This document shows, one piece after another, positions 46,956 to 56,440 of a stretch of DNA of 64,000 bases. The position numbers and the translations under genes are program-made. How positions within the stretch are numbered: position 1 is the stretch's first letter; every line of letters starts with the position of its first letter. Below the pieces are notes generated by a model. The model had not been told where the DNA came from. It saw nothing but the letters and a program-made list of their open reading frames with translations, and did no database searches. Source of the stretch: Paenibacillus sp. 1_12 (lineage in GTDB: Bacteria > Bacillota > Bacilli > Paenibacillales > NBRC-103111). The stretch covers positions 499,306-563,305 of the forward strand of contig NZ_FOTE01000001.1 in assembly GCF_900114475.1 (NCBI RefSeq), read 5' to 3'.

Positions 46956-48993
46956 GCGATTGTAAAATTTGTGCTGCCAGCTTTTCTCCGATACCCAGAA
47001 GCCGGAAATCTTCGATGCTGGCTTCTTTTATTTTTTTCATCGATCCAAAATGCTTCAGCATCGCCTTGCGCCGCTTCTCACCAATTCCCGGAATGGAATC
47101 CAGCTGGGAGACGATCATCGATTTAGCCCGTGTTTCGCGGTGGAACGTAATAGCGAAGCGATGGACCTCCTCTTGAATACGTTGGAGCAGGTAAAACTCC
47201 TGACTATCGCGAGGCAAAGGAACGATTTCTGCTGGGTCGCCCATAATCAGCTGTGCGGTTTTGTGTCGGTCATCCTTCGCTAGTCCACAAACGGGAATAT
47301 AAAGACCCAGTTCATTTTCCAGCACGTCGATAGCCGCCGAGATTTGCCCTTTTCCCCCATCGATGACAACCAGATCCGGTAATGGCAAGCCCTCCTTCAA
47401 TACGCGCTCATAGCGGCGTCTTACGACCTCACGCATGGTGCCATAGTCATCAGGACCTGTAACTGTTCGGATTTTGTACTTACGGTATTCCTTGCGATCT
47501 GGCTTGCCGTCCGTAAACACGACCATGGCCGAAACAGGGTCGGAACCTTGAATGTTCGAGTTATCGAACGCCTCTATACGGCGAATAACGCCTGTCCCGA
47601 GCCAATCTCCAAGATTCTCGACCGCCATTACCGTACGCTGCTCATCTCGAGCGATTAATCGGAACTTCTCATCCAAGCTCACACGTGCATTGTCACCGGC
47701 CATCGCAACCATGTTTTTCTTCGAGCCTCTACGAGGAAAATGTACCTTTACTTTAAGCCAGCTCTCTAACGCTTCCTTGACATCCTTTTTGGCAACCTCG
47801 ATCTCCGTTCCCAGCTCCGCTTCGTCGGTCTCCAGCTGTTCAGCGTTCATCCGAGCCAGCTCCTTGCCTAGATGCCCAGTACCTGTAATCCCGATCATTT
47901 TGTCAGACTCATCTGATTCCATTACGTTCTGGTCATCAGCATTGGATTCTACATTCAGTAAGTTCCCGTCTGCTGCAGCTGCCTCTGTATTTGTCTCAGC
48001 CATTACCTTAGGCAGTGCCGTTACAGCTTCAAGCGGCAAAAATATTTCCTTCGGCAATGCCGGATTATCGCTATAATATTGTGTAATAAAGGTTACAAAA
48101 TCATCATATTCATCACCGTAATAAGGAAACATCGAAGCATGACGTTCAATCAGCTTGCCCTGCCGCATATATAAAATCTGTACACACATCCAGCCCTTAT
48201 CTACCGCATAGCCGAATATGTCACGATCCATCGAATCTGTAGTCGTAATATTTTGTTTTTGCATCACCTGATCAATATGAAGTACATGGTCGCGCAGCTC
48301 CTTGGCCCGTTCAAAATTCAGCTCCTCGGACGCTTCATGCATTTTGCGTGTTAAATCCTTCTTGATTTCATCATGACCGCCGTTTAGGAAGCGCGAAATT
48401 TCCTGCACCATTTGATCGTACGTTTCTTGGTCCACCTCGTACTCACAGGGAGCTATACACTGACCCAGATGGTAGTAAAGACAAACGCGATCAGGCAGCT
48501 TTTTGCATTTGCGCAGAGGATATAGCCGGTCTAACAGCTTCTTCGTCTGTTGAGCCGCGAACGCATTCGGATAAGGACCAAAATATTTTCCTTTATCCTT
48601 CAGTACTCGACGGGTTACCTCCAGCCGCGGATGGGTTTCATGTGTAATTTTGATATAGGGAAAGGACTTATCGTCCTTCAATAATACATTGTAACGAGGG
48701 TGATGCTTCTTAATCAGGTTGCATTCCAGAATCAGCGCCTCAACATTACTGGCTGTGACGATATATTCAAAGCTGGCTATTTCATTAACAAGCGCATGGG
48801 TTTTGGCATTATGACTCCCGGTAAAATATGAGCGTACCCGATTGCGCAGCACCTTCGCTTTACCGATATAGATGATCGTATCTTCCTTATTCTTCATCAG
48901 ATAGCAGCCTGGCTTCTCTGGCAGCAGCGCAAGCTTACTGCGAATATGCTCTGCCCGCTGTTTCCGTTCCTGCTCCTCTTCGTGTACAGACAT
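46930..48993 (-). CDS. uvrC: Excinuclease ABC subunit C
   Basis: The product has 687 residues. N-terminal GIY-YIG nuclease ([21 protein letters not shown]), a UVR domain, the RNase H-like nuclease ([20 protein letters not shown], then VVIDGGKGQ) and C-terminal helix-hairpin-helix ([18 protein letters not shown]) are present. It makes both incisions in nucleotide excision repair with UvrA and UvrB. The start at 48993 has AAAGGAG nearby. It is about 90 residues longer than the Bacillus protein because of an acidic, low-complexity insert near residues 330-400. Confidence 0.95.
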   Translation of the reverse strand: MSVHEEEQERKQRAEHIRSKLALLPEKPGCYLMKNKEDTIIYIGKAKVLRNRVRSYFTGSHNAKTHALVNEIASFEYIVTASNVEALILECNLIKKHHPRYNVLLKDDKSFPYIKITHETHPRLEVTRRVLKDKGKYFGPYPNAFAAQQTKKLLDRLYPLRKCKKLPDRVCLYYHLGQCIAPCEYEVDQETYDQMVQEISRFLNGGHDEIKKDLTRKMHEASEELNFERAKELRDHVLHIDQVMQKQNITTTDSMDRDIFGYAVDKGWMCVQILYMRQGKLIERHASMFPYYGDEYDDFVTFITQYYSDNPALPKEIFLPLEAVTALPKVMAETNTEAAAADGNLLNVESNADDQNVMESDESDKMIGITGTGHLGKELARMNAEQLETDEAELGTEIEVAKKDVKEALESWLKVKVHFPRRGSKKNMVAMAGDNARVSLDEKFRLIARDEQRTVMAVENLGDWLGTGVIRRIEAFDNSNIQGSDPVSAMVVFTDGKPDRKEYRKYKIRTVTGPDDYGTMREVVRRRYERVLKEGLPLPDLVVIDGGKGQISAAIDVLENELGLYIPVCGLAKDDRHKTAQLIMGDPAEIVPLPRDSQEFYLLQRIQEEVHRFAITFHRETRAKSMIVSQLDSIPGIGEKRRKAMLKHFGSMKKIKEASIEDFRLLGIGEKLAAQILQSLNQDQDEA

Positions 48994-49020
48994 CACAGTT
49001 CCACTCCTTTTAAGCACAAA

Positions 49021-49057
49021 AAAAGCTCTTTTCCAGCATAGCAGAAAAAGAGCTTTT
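49021..49057 (-). terminator. Terminator after trxA
   Basis: A 12-bp stem (49021-49032 and 49046-49057) with T residues on the minus strand stands between trxA and uvrC, so the two genes are probably transcribed separately. Confidence 0.75.
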
Positions 49058-49063
49058 ACTCCA

Positions 49064-49186
49064 CGAGTTTTACGCAGTAAAACTGACATCGTAAGCATTT
49101 GCTACGAGTTTTGCATAGCAAAACTTACTTCGTAAGCATTCACTTCGAGTTTTGCTTAGCAAAACTTACTTCGTAAGCATTCACTT
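49064..49186. repeat. Three tandem 41-bp repeats with internal hairpins
   Basis: Units start at 49064, 49105 and 49146, each beginning CGAGTTTT. Units 2 and 3 are nearly identical and unit 1 has diverged. Each holds GTTTTGC...GCAAAAC and TTAC..GTAA inverted repeats. They lie between the trxA stop and its terminator. Confidence 0.85.
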
Positions 49187-49191
49187 TGCGT

Positions 49192-49506
49192 TTATTGGTG
49201 TTTCGTTACAACATTCTTCAAAGCATCCTTAGATTGAAAACCTACTACTTTATCTACAGGTTGGCCATCTTTGAATACGATAAGAGTTGGGATACTCATC
49301 ACGCCAAAACGGGAAGCCGATTCCGGATTGTCATCCACATTAACCTTAGCGATCTTCAAACTGCCAAGCTCTTTATCCAGCTCTTCCAAAACAGGAGCGA
49401 TCATTTTACATGGTCCACACCATGGAGCCCAAAAATCTACTAAAACCGTGCCAGATCCTTCAACTTCATTCTTAAAGGATTGATCTGTAACATTTACGAT
49501 AGCCAT
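49192..49506 (-). CDS. trxA: Thioredoxin
   Basis: The product has 104 residues with the active site WAPWCGPCK and the usual cis-proline (MSIPT). It reduces protein disulfides and ribonucleotide reductase. The neighbour uvrC is downstream as in Bacillus relatives. An AAAGGAG ribosome site precedes the ATG. The 41-bp repeats would lie in the 3' end of its mRNA. Confidence 0.97.
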   Translation of the reverse strand: MAIVNVTDQSFKNEVEGSGTVLVDFWAPWCGPCKMIAPVLEELDKELGSLKIAKVNVDDNPESASRFGVMSIPTLIVFKDGQPVDKVVGFQSKDALKNVVTKHQ

Positions 49507-49672
49507 AATAAGTTCTCCTTTACCCGATAATATATGTTGTCAACAAGTAAAGTATACCACAATAGACCCTATTTTCAACCGTAATCCCGCTTGGCTAACT
49601 GTTTCCAGTTAATTCTGCCTTCTTCTTGTCACAATCAGCAGAGCAGACGCATAATTGTCACTTCCCCATGCT

Positions 49673-49702
49673 TTACATTTATCTGTAAAGTTGGGTATAC
49701 TA
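49673..49702 (+). promoter_or_regulatory. SigA-like promoter for the 48-residue protein
   Basis: TTTACA (49673-49678) and TATACT (49697-49702) are 18 bases apart and about 50 bases before the ATG. Confidence 0.5.
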
Positions 49703-49754
49703 AATATAATTCTTCAACCATCGGTTTCACTCAATCCAAGGAGGAATTATTGCT

Positions 49755-49901
49755 ATGAACGAAGTAAATCACCCCGAGCTTCATATTATCGAAGAGCCGA
49801 GTAATGATTTTCTGGATACGGCGATTGGTTTCGGCGCATTTTTTGCTTTGCTACTGCTTATGGGCGTAGCTGCAACAGTTATCACTCTGCTAATGAAGTA
49901 A
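49755..49901 (+). CDS. Single-span membrane miniprotein (48 aa)
   Basis: The ORF begins at 49755 behind CAAGGAGG and is followed by a strong terminator. The 48-residue product has a polar, acidic N-terminus (MNEVNHPELHIIEEP) and one membrane helix (about 25-46, FFALLLLMGVAATVITLLM). I do not recognise the family. The complete set of promoter, ribosome site and terminator makes it a real gene. It probably regulates or assists a membrane complex, but the partner is unknown. Confidence 0.8.
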   Translation: MNEVNHPELHIIEEPSNDFLDTAIGFGAFFALLLLMGVAATVITLLMK

Positions 49902-49940
49902 TCGAATCGTGCTTGTCTCAAGTCGATGATACGTCAGTAA

Positions 49941-49971
49941 AACCTGTTCCTTTCGGGAACAGGTTTTTTTG
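49941..49971 (+). terminator. Terminator of the miniprotein gene
   Basis: A 10-bp stem AACCTGTTCC/GGAACAGGTT with a 5-base loop is followed by TTTTT. Confidence 0.9.
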
Positions 49972-50058
49972 TATGATCCAAAAGTAAGCAAGCCCACTCC
50001 ATATGCAGAGTTGGGCTTGTTCGCTGTTCATCGTATTACTGCTGCTCACAGCATTATA

Positions 50059-51009
50059 TTACTTGCCGCGCTTATTGTAGCCGTTCACCATAATAACCTC
50101 GACAAATGGACGAATACGGTCCATAATTCTTCTGCCCTTGAACTCTTCATCGCCATCCTTGCTGGTGAAGCTAAAATGCTGCTCCAGTGCATCCAGATCA
50201 TGATTTGACGTGAAAAAGGTCGGCTTGCGGTTCATCCGGTAATTCAGTATGGCACCCATTACATGATCGCGCAGCCAAGGATTCAAATTTTCCGCGCCCA
50301 TATCGTCAAAAACGAGCAAATCCGTATCCTTTAGCGCATCAATGGTTTCCTTCAGCTTCTGAGGGTCCTGGAACATCGCCTTCAAATCCTCAGCGAAATC
50401 CGGCATATATACAATCGCACCTGAGTACCCACTCTTCGCCAGTTCATGAAGCAAATAGCACATCAGAAACGTTTTGCCTGTCCCGAGACTCCCTGCCAAA
50501 TATAGACCTGAGCTTTGCAAGCCTTCCTCACGGGTTTTCATAATGTAACGAATGAGACTATCCACAGCTTCCTCACGCGCCGGATCCTTATCGAAAATTT
50601 CCATCGACGAGTAGCCCTGTGATAACGCCCTTTCATCCACATAAAAGCTGCGGATCCGACTGCGAATGGCCTCCTGATTTTGCCTCGCGATCTGCTTCTT
50701 ACAGGAAACCTTGGTATCGTACAGCTTAGCTGCACCAGCTTCCGTCTCGACCGAAAGCAGCGTGTAATGTCCGGCAAAATCATTCGGGCACAAATCGAGT
50801 CCCGGACAGTTGGAGCAGTTCCGATGCTCGCTCACATATTGATAAAGCCGGTTCATGTTGATTTTCATCGTATATTCATCAAGCATCGGATATTTGGCGC
50901 ATAACTTCACCACTAACGGATCAGCTAATATTTGTCTCACCTTTTCCTCGGCTTGTTGACGAAATTTGGAGTTAGGCAGCGACTTCAACGCATCAGCGAG
51001 CGATTCCAT
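50059..51009 (-). CDS. dnaI: Primosomal protein DnaI (helicase loader)
   Basis: The product has 316 residues: an N-terminal zinc region (CSNCPGLDLC, about 83-92) and an AAA+ domain with Walker A GSLGTGKTF near 175 and Walker B LLVFDDMG near 235. It loads the replicative helicase onto DNA with DnaB and DnaD. The gene follows dnaB on the same strand with a 44-base gap, the classic dnaB-dnaI order. Confidence 0.95.
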   Translation of the reverse strand: MESLADALKSLPNSKFRQQAEEKVRQILADPLVVKLCAKYPMLDEYTMKINMNRLYQYVSEHRNCSNCPGLDLCPNDFAGHYTLLSVETEAGAAKLYDTKVSCKKQIARQNQEAIRSRIRSFYVDERALSQGYSSMEIFDKDPAREEAVDSLIRYIMKTREEGLQSSGLYLAGSLGTGKTFLMCYLLHELAKSGYSGAIVYMPDFAEDLKAMFQDPQKLKETIDALKDTDLLVFDDMGAENLNPWLRDHVMGAILNYRMNRKPTFFTSNHDLDALEQHFSFTSKDGDEEFKGRRIMDRIRPFVEVIMVNGYNKRGK

Positions 51010-51053
51010 GGTTCTTTACACTCCTTCCGTTATTAAATGACTTATGCTTCATT

Positions 51054-52604
51054 CTAGACTTTGCCATCGAGCATTTGCGCTCTTCTTCGCATGGCCTCAC
51101 GCTCTTCAGCGCTTCTTGACGCCGCTTGCGTGCTAGGCTTGTCCTCAACTGTAGGAAGCAGCGGCTTCTGCCTGCCTACTCCACGTGAAGAGTTCGTACT
51201 ACGACCTCCTGCGGCTCCCCCTGCTGTTCCCATTCGGCTGCCTGTACGTGGGGCTGTCTTGCTCTCCTGATACTTCGACTGCTCGCGTATATACTGCACA
51301 GCCTGCTCGAAAGAGTTCACCTGCTTAGCCAGCATATCCGTAACGCTAAACTCAATGGACGCCTTGGACCATGAGCGCTTATTCATATATAAGTAATGGA
51401 TCATGACATTGATGACTTCTTCTTTTAAGCCATAATTCAAATCGACCTTTGCCAGTGTGTCCAGTAATCCGTCCGGTACGGTACCTTTTGAAAATATTTT
51501 CTCCAATAAAAAGATATAAGGCTCATTCCGTAAAATATAGTTGTATTGGTGCTGATTGCATTCGCCCTGAAAAATATCAGGCACCTGCAAATAAAACTCC
51601 ATCTCGACCGTCTTATCACTTGCAATGTCAGCAGCGTTATCCTGGTCAGGTGACGCAGATCCACGCATCTGTTGATCCACCTTAGCGAGATAACGTCCAC
51701 GTTCCTCGCCACGCTTTTTATCCTGCCGAAAGACCATATTCGCCTTATGCTGAAGCAGCTCAAGCATCAATTCTCCCTGTGGATCGAATACTCCGTCCTC
51801 ATCCAGCAGCCGACAGATGTCTGTCAGGTACAAGCCGTACTTTTTGGCTACATAATTGATTTGCCCCATCTGCTCCGGCTCGTACTTCAATTGCTCCACG
51901 AACACACGGTTGCCCGATTCCCGAGGGAAATGCATAATAATATCCGAATACTGAAAGCCTTTATTTGCACTCTCAGGTTTCGATTCCGACGGTTTAGCCA
52001 CTGCCGTTTCAAAAAATGCCTGCTCCATCTCCAGATCGATCACCTGTGAATTCAAATGAAACAGCTCATAGAAAGGAACAGACAAATTTTCCTCGTTGGC
52101 ACCTTTCAGCTCGTCAGATTCCGGCAGCACCAGTTCATCTCGCAGCGAGTAGATCATATATTTGCCAACCTTATCTCTAAGCAGCAGCGTCAAATGTTGA
52201 TTTTTAAAAAACTCATAAGGTGACAACGGTGCTGTCAGCGTATAGACATACACATAATCATCCGAAACTTCAGCGAACTTCCGAGTCGTCTTGAGTAAGC
52301 CCACTGCTTCCAGCTTGGCTGTCTGTTCAATAAAATATTTGCGTCCACGCTCCCCAGTTTCCAGCTCCAGCGACAGAAACAGCCTGCGCTGCTGCTCAGT
52401 AGCCGAGAAACCGACCTTGTCAATGGGCAGCTGCAGAAACAGCGTATGATATAAGCTGACTGCATAGGCTCCGATCATCGGTTGATAGATGGTAGAGAGC
52501 ATTTTCATATCTAAACCACTTAAAGAAAAATCACGCGCCACATAAAAACGGTGATATTCCGAGAAATGATGCATATTCGTAATTCGCATTAACTCAAATC
52601 CCAT
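51054..52604 (-). CDS. dnaB: Replication initiation/membrane attachment protein DnaB
   Basis: The product has 511 or 516 residues. MRITNMHHFSEYHRF is the usual beginning in relatives, so the ATG at 52589 is more likely than the one at 52604. The N-terminal winged helix region (about 15-120) and the DnaB/DnaD-like C-terminal domain (about 370-460, with KVDLNYGLKEEVINVMIHY) are present. A low-complexity G, T and R-rich tail follows. It helps open origins and load the helicase in Gram-positive bacteria. It is not the DnaB helicase of E. coli. Confidence 0.9.
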   Translation of the reverse strand: MGFELMRITNMHHFSEYHRFYVARDFSLSGLDMKMLSTIYQPMIGAYAVSLYHTLFLQLPIDKVGFSATEQQRRLFLSLELETGERGRKYFIEQTAKLEAVGLLKTTRKFAEVSDDYVYVYTLTAPLSPYEFFKNQHLTLLLRDKVGKYMIYSLRDELVLPESDELKGANEENLSVPFYELFHLNSQVIDLEMEQAFFETAVAKPSESKPESANKGFQYSDIIMHFPRESGNRVFVEQLKYEPEQMGQINYVAKKYGLYLTDICRLLDEDGVFDPQGELMLELLQHKANMVFRQDKKRGEERGRYLAKVDQQMRGSASPDQDNAADIASDKTVEMEFYLQVPDIFQGECNQHQYNYILRNEPYIFLLEKIFSKGTVPDGLLDTLAKVDLNYGLKEEVINVMIHYLYMNKRSWSKASIEFSVTDMLAKQVNSFEQAVQYIREQSKYQESKTAPRTGSRMGTAGGAAGGRSTNSSRGVGRQKPLLPTVEDKPSTQAASRSAEEREAMRRRAQMLDGKV

Positions 52605-52699
52605 CCATGAATTGTTACTAGTCTAGTAAATTACATTTTAACACAGATTTCGACTGCATGTTACGCAAAGAAAATATAGTTTCAGTCTTTGAGTCCCTT

Positions 52700-53029
52700 T
52701 TATTGCGACGTTCCCCACTTTAAAGCCCACTTGTCCATCTCCATCAAGGCAGCCTGAAAATCCGCTCCTTTTTCTGTCAATGAATATTCAACCGTGATGG
52801 GTACGGAAGGAAATACAACACGTAAAACAATCCCGTTTTTCTCCAAGTGCCGCAGCACATCTGTTAAAGATTGTGTCTTGATGACCGCTAAATCCCTATG
52901 CAGCTGATTAAAGCGTTTAGGCCCTTTGGACAGCTCGGCGATCACCAGAAAAGCCCATTTTGCACCGAGAATTTTCAATACGGAGCAAATGCTGGTGAAT
53001 TCCTGCGTTTCTTCATTTGTCACATCCAA
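52700..53029 (-). CDS. HxlR-family transcriptional regulator
   Basis: The product has 109 residues: a winged helix with ILGAKWAFLVIAELSKGPKRFNQLHRDL, RHLEKNGIV and YSLTEKG. This is the HxlR family, which often senses electrophiles or oxidants. It is divergent from an MFS transporter gene 200 bases away, the likely target. It lacks an obvious redox cysteine near the N-terminus except C15. Confidence 0.85.
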   Translation of the reverse strand: MDVTNEETQEFTSICSVLKILGAKWAFLVIAELSKGPKRFNQLHRDLAVIKTQSLTDVLRHLEKNGIVLRVVFPSVPITVEYSLTEKGADFQAALMEMDKWALKWGTSQ

Positions 53030-53228
53030 ACATCATCACCACCTTACTTAAAGTTAGTAAATCCATTTATTTGGATAATGTCCAAATTGTTTGCCTTCTT
53101 ACATTAATAATGTAACCTTATTATAATTCAATCAAAAGATCTCGCAAAGGCCAAATAACGAACATCCATAAGCTGGTTATATTGGAGGGTCAGATGGTGC
53201 TGCGAGTTCACTGAAAGGATTGAATGTA

Positions 53229-54413
53229 ATGAATCGACTGACTATTTACCTTCTTGCGCTTGGGGTGTTCTTCACGGCAACCTCCGAACTGGTCGTCACC
53301 GGAATTCTACAAGTCATTGCCGATGACTTCAACATTTCCATCGCTCTGGCGGGGCAGCTGATTACAGTCTATTCTCTGTCGTTTGCGCTTGGAACTCCCC
53401 TCCTGATTTCACTCACTGCCCGTATGGGACGCAGAAAAGTGTTGGCTGGTTCACTCGTCGTGTTTATCCTTGGTTGTTTGATATCTTTTGGGAGCGCGCA
53501 TATAGCGGTGCTGATGATTTCTCGAATCATACTTGGGGTAAGCTCAGGCGTTTACCTTGTCTCTGCTTTAGGCACGGCTGCGAGGATTGTGCGTCCCGAC
53601 AAGCTCGGTAGTGCGATTGGCACGATCATTCTAGGGTTTAGCAGCGCGATGATCCTCGGTGTTCCGATGGGAATAGCTATTACCATCTGGCTGAGCTGGC
53701 AGGCCATTTTCTTTATTTTGGCGTTATTTAGTGTACTGATTACACTCATGATTTCCCGACTTCTTCCTGATATCGAAGGGGAAGCCCCTATTCCATTCCA
53801 GCAGCAAATCAAAGTGTTGGGAAGTATGGTTATTCTAAGCGGTTTACTTTTCACCTTTTTCAGGGAATCAGGGAATTCAATCCTGTTTACCTACTTAATT
53901 CCCTATATTCAGGACATTTTACATGTGAACTATTCTAGGATAAGCATCATCATGCTTGTATTTGGTGTTATCGGCGCATTCGGCTCCCGCTTCGGAGGGT
54001 ATGGTGTCGACAGGTGGGGGGCAACTCGAATGATTACTTGGAGTGTGGTCATGTATGCGGCAATACTGGCACTTCTTCCTCTGTTTGCTGGAACATTGAT
54101 GATCGGGTTGGTGCTGCTCAGCGTCATGGTGCTGTCTATGTTCATTTCCGGTCCGGCTATCCAAACGTATTTTATTCAACAAGCGCCTCAGTCATCCGGG
54201 CTCGTTCTCAGTATAAATACTTCGATAGTTCATTTGGGATTAGCGGCGGGCGCTGGCACAGGGGGAGTCTTGATTAATACCACTTCTACAGTTTTCTACA
54301 ATCCGTGGATGGCAAGCTTTATTGTAATGCTTGGGCTAGCGGCTGCATTCGTCAGTTTTTTGTCAGGCAAAAAACGATCGGTTCCGTTTATTGAACAATC
54401 CGAAAAGCTTTGA
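53229..54413 (+). CDS. MFS transporter, AraJ/arabinose-efflux type
   Basis: The product has 394 residues with 12 membrane segments. The loop-2 motif (GRRKVLAGSLVVF) and RIILGVSSGVYLVSALGTAARIV match the DHA1 family of drug or sugar efflux proteins. The start at 53229 has AAAGGA spaced ten bases. The adjacent HxlR regulator suggests inducible efflux of an unknown toxic compound. Confidence 0.85.
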   Translation: MNRLTIYLLALGVFFTATSELVVTGILQVIADDFNISIALAGQLITVYSLSFALGTPLLISLTARMGRRKVLAGSLVVFILGCLISFGSAHIAVLMISRIILGVSSGVYLVSALGTAARIVRPDKLGSAIGTIILGFSSAMILGVPMGIAITIWLSWQAIFFILALFSVLITLMISRLLPDIEGEAPIPFQQQIKVLGSMVILSGLLFTFFRESGNSILFTYLIPYIQDILHVNYSRISIIMLVFGVIGAFGSRFGGYGVDRWGATRMITWSVVMYAAILALLPLFAGTLMIGLVLLSVMVLSMFISGPAIQTYFIQQAPQSSGLVLSINTSIVHLGLAAGAGTGGVLINTTSTVFYNPWMASFIVMLGLAAAFVSFLSGKKRSVPFIEQSEKL

Positions 54414-54473
54414 TTGAGCTTTCATCTTTTTAGATATGAGAGTATTATCAGGCAGACGCAGTTCTGTTTTGAA

Positions 54474-54517
54474 AAAGCTCCCGTAAGCTTTGTAATTACA
54501 AACCCTTCGGGAGCTTT
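54474..54517 (-). terminator. Terminator after ywbE
   Basis: AAAGCTCCCG (54474-54483) and CGGGAGCTTT (54508-54517) form a 10-bp stem. On the minus strand T residues follow, which fits the leftward ywbE-like gene. Confidence 0.7.
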
Positions 54518-54559
54518 CCATTCGTCTTTGCAGTTCTGTATGACTACAGCTCACCATGC

Positions 54560-54757
54560 TTATTCCGTGATGACTTCCTTAACTCTACCTACAGTTCCAT
54601 CCACAAGCCGAACCTTAATGCCATGCGGATGGCTTGGTGAATTGGTCAGGATATCCTTGACTACACCTGCAGTCAGCTTACCACTTCGCTGGTCTTGCTT
54701 TTGAACCACCTGCACCTTGCGTCCTGGTATTACATCTTTACGCTGCTGGCCATTCAT
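54560..54757 (-). CDS. ywbE: YwbE-family protein
   Basis: The product has 65 residues. RKDVIPGRKVQVVQKQDQ, then SGKLTAGVVKDILT and HPHGIKVRLVDGTVGRV match the small YwbE (DUF2196) family, whose fold is a beta barrel of KOW type. Function unknown. AGGTGGGA precedes the ATG at 54757. Confidence 0.85.
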   Translation of the reverse strand: MNGQQRKDVIPGRKVQVVQKQDQRSGKLTAGVVKDILTNSPSHPHGIKVRLVDGTVGRVKEVITE

Positions 54758-54813
54758 AGTAGATCCCACCTGCTTTCCTCTTCTACTGCACGTTTGACTT
54801 TGTGTGCAGGTTG

Positions 54814-55098
54814 TTAAAACATTTGATAGCCTTTGTCACGTAAAGCTTTAATCGTCCAGCCGCTGAGCGCAGCTCCCAATAATCCGCCGACGGCAGGTAC
54901 ATAATCTGCAAATGAATACTCCGAAATATTAGATGCAAGAGAACCTGTTCCCCAACCCCAATAAATAATCAGTCCGATGACCAGAACGATATAGCCATAA
55001 ATCGGAAACCACGTCGTTTTCATCAGCATGTTCAATATAAAACCGAGACCGAAGAACAACACGAGCAACAGCACGGTAACAATCATCAGTTGCAGCAC
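54814..55098 (-). CDS. yuiB: YuiB-like small membrane protein
   Basis: The product has 94 residues if it starts at GTG 55098, nine bases after AAGGAG. It has two N-terminal membrane helices (FFGLGFILNMLMKT between them) and a third weak one near the C-terminus. Length and the block match Bacillus YuiB, whose gene lies in the same yui/yum neighbourhood. Function unknown. Confidence 0.65.
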   Translation of the reverse strand: MLQLMIVTVLLLVLFFGLGFILNMLMKTTWFPIYGYIVLVIGLIIYWGWGTGSLASNISEYSFADYVPAVGGLLGAALSGWTIKALRDKGYQMF

Positions 55099-55356
55099 AA
55101 TCCCCAACTCCTTCAATCGAATACATCACATTATATTCTATAGAAATTTTGGCTCGGGGTAAAGTGAACGCTTCATGAACGCCTCATATCATCACATATA
55201 CATGACGTCAGCCTTTTGAACCATTTGCCCTTTGCTGTCGATTTCGTTACAATAATACAGGCAAGTCATTATAGCCTCATCGTCTCTTATTCGTAAGAAG
55301 CGCGTTGATATGCATATAGGTAAAATCCCCATACATACATAGAAGGAGTGTTCTTA

Positions 55357-56103
55357 ATGAGTGAAGCAATGCAAACCCTTGAGGGCTGGTATGTTTTAAA
55401 TGATTTCCGCGCAATTGACTGGACAGCATGGAAAAGCTTATCCAAGCAAGAAAGAGGCCGTGCAGAGGACGAGCTGTATACCTTATTAGCTCAATATCAA
55501 GCTACAGAGGATCAACGTCAAGGCAGCACAGCCTTCTACTCTATCGTTGGACAAAAGGCTGATTTTATGTTCATGCATTTGCGGGAAACGCTTGAAGAGC
55601 TGAATGAGCTGGAAACCGCGTTTAACAAAACCTTGTTTGCACAAGTCACCATTCCAACCTTCTCTTACGTATCGGTTGTCGAGCTGGGCAGCTACATGGC
55701 CAAGCCAGGTACAGATCCGATGGAAGATCCTGAGATTGTTGCGCGCTTGAAGCCAACCTTGCCAAAAGCACGCCATGTCTGCTTCTATCCAATGAACAAA
55801 CGCCGCGAAGGCAATGACAACTGGTATATGCTGTCTGTAGATGAACGCCGTGGATTTATGCGTGCACACGGAATGATCGGACGCAGTTATGCAGGCAAAA
55901 TCAAGCAAATTATTGCTGGCTCGATCGGTCTTGACGATTGGGAATGGGGAGTTACCTTATTTGCTGAGGACGCACTGCAATTCAAAAAAATCGTTCATGA
56001 AATGCGGTTTGATGAAACAAGCGCCCGCTTTGGTGAATTCGGTGAATTCTATGTTGGCAATCTGTTAAATCGTGACAAAATGGAAACTATGCTCAAGCTA
56101 TAA
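55357..56103 (+). CDS. hemQ: Coproheme decarboxylase
   Basis: The product has 248 residues and starts behind AGAAGGAG. It belongs to the chlorite dismutase-like family. The catalytic Tyr lies in CFYPMNKRR and the proximal His in RAHGMIGRS. It converts coproheme III to protoheme in the Gram-positive haem pathway using hydrogen peroxide. The end has [16 protein letters not shown], typical of HemQ. The neighbour genes use haem and flavin in respiration. Confidence 0.95.
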   Translation: MSEAMQTLEGWYVLNDFRAIDWTAWKSLSKQERGRAEDELYTLLAQYQATEDQRQGSTAFYSIVGQKADFMFMHLRETLEELNELETAFNKTLFAQVTIPTFSYVSVVELGSYMAKPGTDPMEDPEIVARLKPTLPKARHVCFYPMNKRREGNDNWYMLSVDERRGFMRAHGMIGRSYAGKIKQIIAGSIGLDDWEWGVTLFAEDALQFKKIVHEMRFDETSARFGEFGEFYVGNLLNRDKMETMLKL

Positions 56104-56108
56104 TACAA

Positions 56109-56155
56109 TAAAAGCCCTGCAACTGCCGGTATTTCCGGCTTTTGCAAGGCTTTTT
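56109..56155 (+). terminator. Terminator after hemQ
   Basis: AAAAGCC-TGCAA pairs with TTGCAAGGCTTTTT around a GCCGG/CCGGC inner stem. It also lies beyond the converging 92-residue gene. Confidence 0.75.
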
Positions 56156-56159
56156 CACA

Positions 56160-56438
56160 TTATTGGTCGTCTTCGTCTTCATCATCGAATCTGTCATCCC
56201 GACTAGCCTCAGCCTTTTGTGCTAGATAAGCTGCCGTATCTCGATCACGCTGACGCGACTTTTCCTTTAACCGTTCGATGGCTGGCAGGATCAGTATGTC
56301 GATTTCCTTTTGCACCGTATATACCAGATCATAACGGGTCTGGGATTCCAGAAAATGTCCCACATCAATCAGTGCGTTATAGCGGTCCAGCTCTTCCCTC
56401 GTCAATAACCCGCGTACCTGTACGCTGCAGTGCCGCAT
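56160..56438 (-). CDS. Hypothetical protein (92 aa)
   Basis: The product has 92 residues, helical, with a strongly acidic tail (RDDRFDDEDEDDQ). It begins two bases after the NADH dehydrogenase gene on the same strand, so it is co-transcribed. I do not recognise the family. It may be a small regulator or partner of the dehydrogenase. Confidence 0.6.
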   Translation of the reverse strand: MRHCSVQVRGLLTREELDRYNALIDVGHFLESQTRYDLVYTVQKEIDILILPAIERLKEKSRQRDRDTAAYLAQKAEASRDDRFDDEDEDDQ

Positions 56439-56440
56439 AT

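Noticed and set aside
48994-49098. Longer uvrC start at 49098
   Set aside because: The extension has no ribosome site and passes through the trxA terminator. MSVHEEE at 48993 has a good one.
49064-49186. Possible CRISPR array
   Set aside because: The three units are directly adjacent with no unique spacers, and there are no cas genes.
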